This document shows positions 62,342 through 64,000 of a stretch of DNA of 64,000 bases, one piece after another. The notes under the pieces are model-generated. The model was not told the origin of the DNA. It did no database searches and saw only the letters and a list, made by a program, of their open reading frames with translations. The stretch covers positions 220,001-284,000 of the forward strand of contig NZ_AP025627.1 in NCBI RefSeq assembly GCF_022846435.1, read 5' to 3'. Source of the DNA: Parageobacillus sp. KH3-4 (GTDB taxonomy: Bacteria; Bacillota; Bacilli; Bacillales; Anoxybacillaceae). Position 1 is the first letter of the stretch. Each line of letters opens with the position of its first letter. The position numbers and the translations under genes were made by a program.

Positions 62342-63082
62342 ATGAAGATTTCGAATGGAGTAGCAATGCTTGAATTAAAAGTTCAAGGTTTTGTTTTAAA
62401 TCCTACGCTGATTTGGGATGATGAAACTGCTGTTTTAATTGATGCCGGTATGCCTGGGCAATTAGAACAAATACGTGCCGCCATGAGTGAGGTCGGCGTC
62501 TCCTTTGATAAATTGAAAGCAGTCATTCTGACGCATCAGGATTTGGATCACATAGGGGGTCTTCCTGAAATACGAAAAGTATCCACTAACCGCATTGAAG
62601 TGTACGCACACGAGCTTGACAAACCATATATTGAAGGGGCTTTGCCTCTTATCAAAACAGACCCCAACCGCATGAGTAAAGAAGAATGGGCGTCTCTTCC
62701 AGAGGAAGTGCGGATTTTATATCAGAATCCTCCGAAAGTGAAAGTTGACAAGACTGTGGATGACGGTCAAGAGCTTCCTTATTGCGGGGGGATTCGTGTT
62801 ATTTTTACGCCTGGGCATACTCCGGGGCATATTAGTCTGTATTTAAAACAAAGTAAAATCCTCGTTGCTGGGGATGCAATGATATGTTTAGACGGCTCTT
62901 TGCACGGACCGGTTCAGAAAACAACGCTAGATATGAATACAGCGCTTCGTTCTTTGGAAAAATTTTTGGACTTGGATATCGAATCTGTGATTTGTTATCA
63001 CGGAGGTATTTGTAATGGCAACGTGAAAAACCAGCTCCAGCACCTTGTAAGGAAAGAACGCAACACAGCGGAAAAGAAATGA
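62342..63082 (+). CDS. MBL-fold metallo-hydrolase
   Basis: A 246-residue metallo-beta-lactamase-fold protein. The metal motif HQDLDH (H65, D67, D69, H70) is present, with further ligands in FTPGHTPGHIS, VAGDAMICLDG and the C-terminal CYHGG. It is probably a cytoplasmic hydrolase. Substrate not predictable; glyoxalase II, lactonase and YqjP/PqsE-like enzymes share the fold. GGGAGAGG lies upstream of the ATG. Confidence 0.9.
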   Translation: MKISNGVAMLELKVQGFVLNPTLIWDDETAVLIDAGMPGQLEQIRAAMSEVGVSFDKLKAVILTHQDLDHIGGLPEIRKVSTNRIEVYAHELDKPYIEGALPLIKTDPNRMSKEEWASLPEEVRILYQNPPKVKVDKTVDDGQELPYCGGIRVIFTPGHTPGHISLYLKQSKILVAGDAMICLDGSLHGPVQKTTLDMNTALRSLEKFLDLDIESVICYHGGICNGNVKNQLQHLVRKERNTAEKK

Positions 63083-63294
63083 AAGTGGATACATTCAAAA
63101 AATAGCAGTTTTATAGGCAGCTAAAAAACGCTTTCTATTAAGCCATTAGAAATCGCGGCTTCATAAATAAGCGGCTTTGGTTTGTGGAGCCATCATCCGC
63201 GGTGAAGCCTGCCTCATCGTCTAAAGGATCGGCAGGAAAGGAAGTGGCGAAGAAGAGGGGTAAAAAAGCAAATGGACAATTTTTTATTATTTCA
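63083..63294. other. Intergenic region without a recognised gene
   Basis: Separates the MBL gene from the tetR promoter. I see no hairpin terminator with a T-run, no gene and no known RNA. Confidence 0.5.
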
Positions 63295-63409
63295 TGACTA
63301 TTAAGTCAATAAAAATTTGACTATATAGTCATTTTTGTGAACAAAATTGTTGATAAAAAATAAAAAGATGCTTATAATGATGTTCATGGTGGAAATGACC
63401 ATCAGGTCA
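63295..63409. promoter_or_regulatory. Three matching palindromes around the tetR promoter
   Basis: TGACTATTAAGTCA (63295-63308), TGACTATATAGTCA (63318-63331) and TGACCATCAGGTCA (63396-63409) share TGACnAT..(A/G)GTCA. The first two are centred 23 bp apart upstream of the promoter and the third lies just after the predicted start of transcription. They are likely operators for the TetR protein encoded here. Confidence 0.75.
63350..63378 (+). promoter_or_regulatory. Sigma-A promoter of the tetR operon
   Basis: TTGATA (63350-63355), a 17-base spacer and a perfect TATAAT (63373-63378), flanked by the TGAC palindromes. Confidence 0.82.
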
Positions 63410-63441
63410 AATTTGCGGCATATGAATCGAGGTGCTTTTCA

Positions 63442-63603
63442 ATGGACAAACGCAACAAACAAATTCGCTTTGAACATGTAGTGGAAGCGATGCGAAAACA
63501 TGGGGTACACGTTGAACTCGTCAAGCCGCGTGCGCAGTTGTCTGTATATAAGCATACGCCACAAAACGAGTGCCCTTCTGTTCATGAAATTTCCTCTATC
63601 TAG
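63442..63603 (+). CDS. Small hypothetical protein preceding tetR
   Basis: A 53-residue basic protein (MDKRNKQIRFEHVVEAMRKHGV, then VELVKPRAQLSVYKH and ending HEISSI). GAGGTGC precedes the ATG. No family recognised and no membrane helix. It shares the tetR promoter and ends 14 bases before the tetR start, so it is probably co-transcribed. Confidence 0.6.
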   Translation: MDKRNKQIRFEHVVEAMRKHGVHVELVKPRAQLSVYKHTPQNECPSVHEISSI

Positions 63604-63617
63604 GAGATGAAAAAGGG

Positions 63618-64000
63618 ATGGCCGATGAACGCAAAGTCCAGTTTATTGAAACAGCTATGAAATTATTTGCGGAAAAAGGGTATTACTCTACATCGATTCA
63701 AGATATTGTCGATGCATGGGGAATTTCGAAAGGAGCGTTTTATCATCACTTTTCGTCAAAAGAAGACTTAATGCTCGCCATCATTCAGCACCATTTTGAA
63801 AAAATGCTGGCAAGCATCACCGCCATTCCGCAGGATAGCGGTTCGGAAAAAGAGCGGTTTATTCAGCAAATTGCTGCGCATTTTGCGAATATGCATGAGC
63901 ATAAAGACTTTTTGCAGATGATGATCACTGAACAGCTGCCAAAAATTAGCCGCGATATTCATCTTTATTTATTGAAGCAGCAAACTTACATTTTTTCGTG
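63618..64000 (+). CDS. TetR-family regulator (3' truncated by the window)
   Basis: The visible 127 residues begin MADERKVQFIETAMKLFAEKGYYSTSIQDIVDAWGISKGAFYHHFSSKEDLMLAIIQHHFEK, a textbook TetR helix-turn-helix. The ligand-binding domain runs off the window end, so the ligand cannot be judged. GGAG of TAGGAGATG lies upstream. Autoregulation through the three upstream palindromes is likely, and a target gene, often an efflux pump, may lie just beyond the window. Confidence 0.9.
   Translation, partial: MADERKVQFIETAMKLFAEKGYYSTSIQDIVDAWGISKGAFYHHFSSKEDLMLAIIQHHFEKMLASITAIPQDSGSEKERFIQQIAAHFANMHEHKDFLQMMITEQLPKISRDIHLYLLKQQTYIFS

Overview
The window looks like chromosome of a thermophilic, spore-forming Bacillales bacterium, most likely Geobacillus or Parageobacillus. 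This is inferred from Bacillus-type ribosome binding sites and sigma-A promoters, sporulation-linked genes (spo0M, ytaF), aprX and ltaS homologues, a carbamoylase/aminoacylase pair like the ama genes of G. stearothermophilus, and the CRISPR repeat type. No rRNA or tRNA gene was found.

Layout. 1-6.9 kb: truncated MerR/TipAS regulator, a Cys/Met-metabolism PLP enzyme, an intact GGDEF cyclase beside a dead EAL gene, an autoregulated PadR operon, a DsbA/FrnE-like oxidoreductase and a DinB-like protein. 6.9-14.5 kb: a two-component system divergent from an operon of multicopper oxidase (apparent frameshift), three small membrane proteins and an RND exporter. 14.5-16.0 kb: a disabled IS1182-type element between two terminators. 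16-25.4 kb: AprX-like protease, lipoteichoic acid synthase, KtrB-type K+ channel subunit, c-di-AMP riboswitch plus KimA K+ importer, YtaF and Spo0M. 25.6-32.7 kb: a SEC-C protein, a novel-looking regulator, and an amino-acid salvage operon (N-carbamoylase, aminoacylase, DUF3311, Na+/solute symporter).

32.7-36.6 kb: a minus-strand operon (DUF3870, DUF819 membrane protein, Ala-Glu epimerase, NlpC/P60 hydrolase) that fits murein-peptide recycling. 36.7-42.6 kb: complete ribose operon rbsRKDACB with a cre/RbsR-type operator and a second copy inside rbsK. 42.6-45.6 kb: VanZ-like and Gfo/Idh genes plus a cluster of decayed genes (DUF3789-like, glyoxalase, small secreted protein, IS3 transposase). 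45.7-53.0 kb: a three-component sensor (binding protein, YesM-type kinase, AraC-type regulator) ahead of a glucose-type ABC importer without its ATPase; two identical direct repeats between them are candidate operators.

53.0-53.9 kb: an orphan CRISPR array (eight repeats plus a degenerate end repeat, leader on the left) with no cas gene in the window. 54.1-60.6 kb: minus-strand organosulfur scavenging cluster (flavin reductase, DszC/SfnB-like oxidoreductase, MetNIQ-type importer, DszA/NtaA-like monooxygenase). 61.1-64 kb: ROK fructokinase, MBL-fold hydrolase, and a TetR regulator (cut by the window end) with a 53-residue companion gene and three matching palindromes at its promoter.

Most genes belong to nutrient scavenging, ion homeostasis and envelope maintenance. 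The parts with most unexplained structure are the oxidase/RND operon, the sulfur cluster, the sensor-controlled sugar importer and the TetR promoter.
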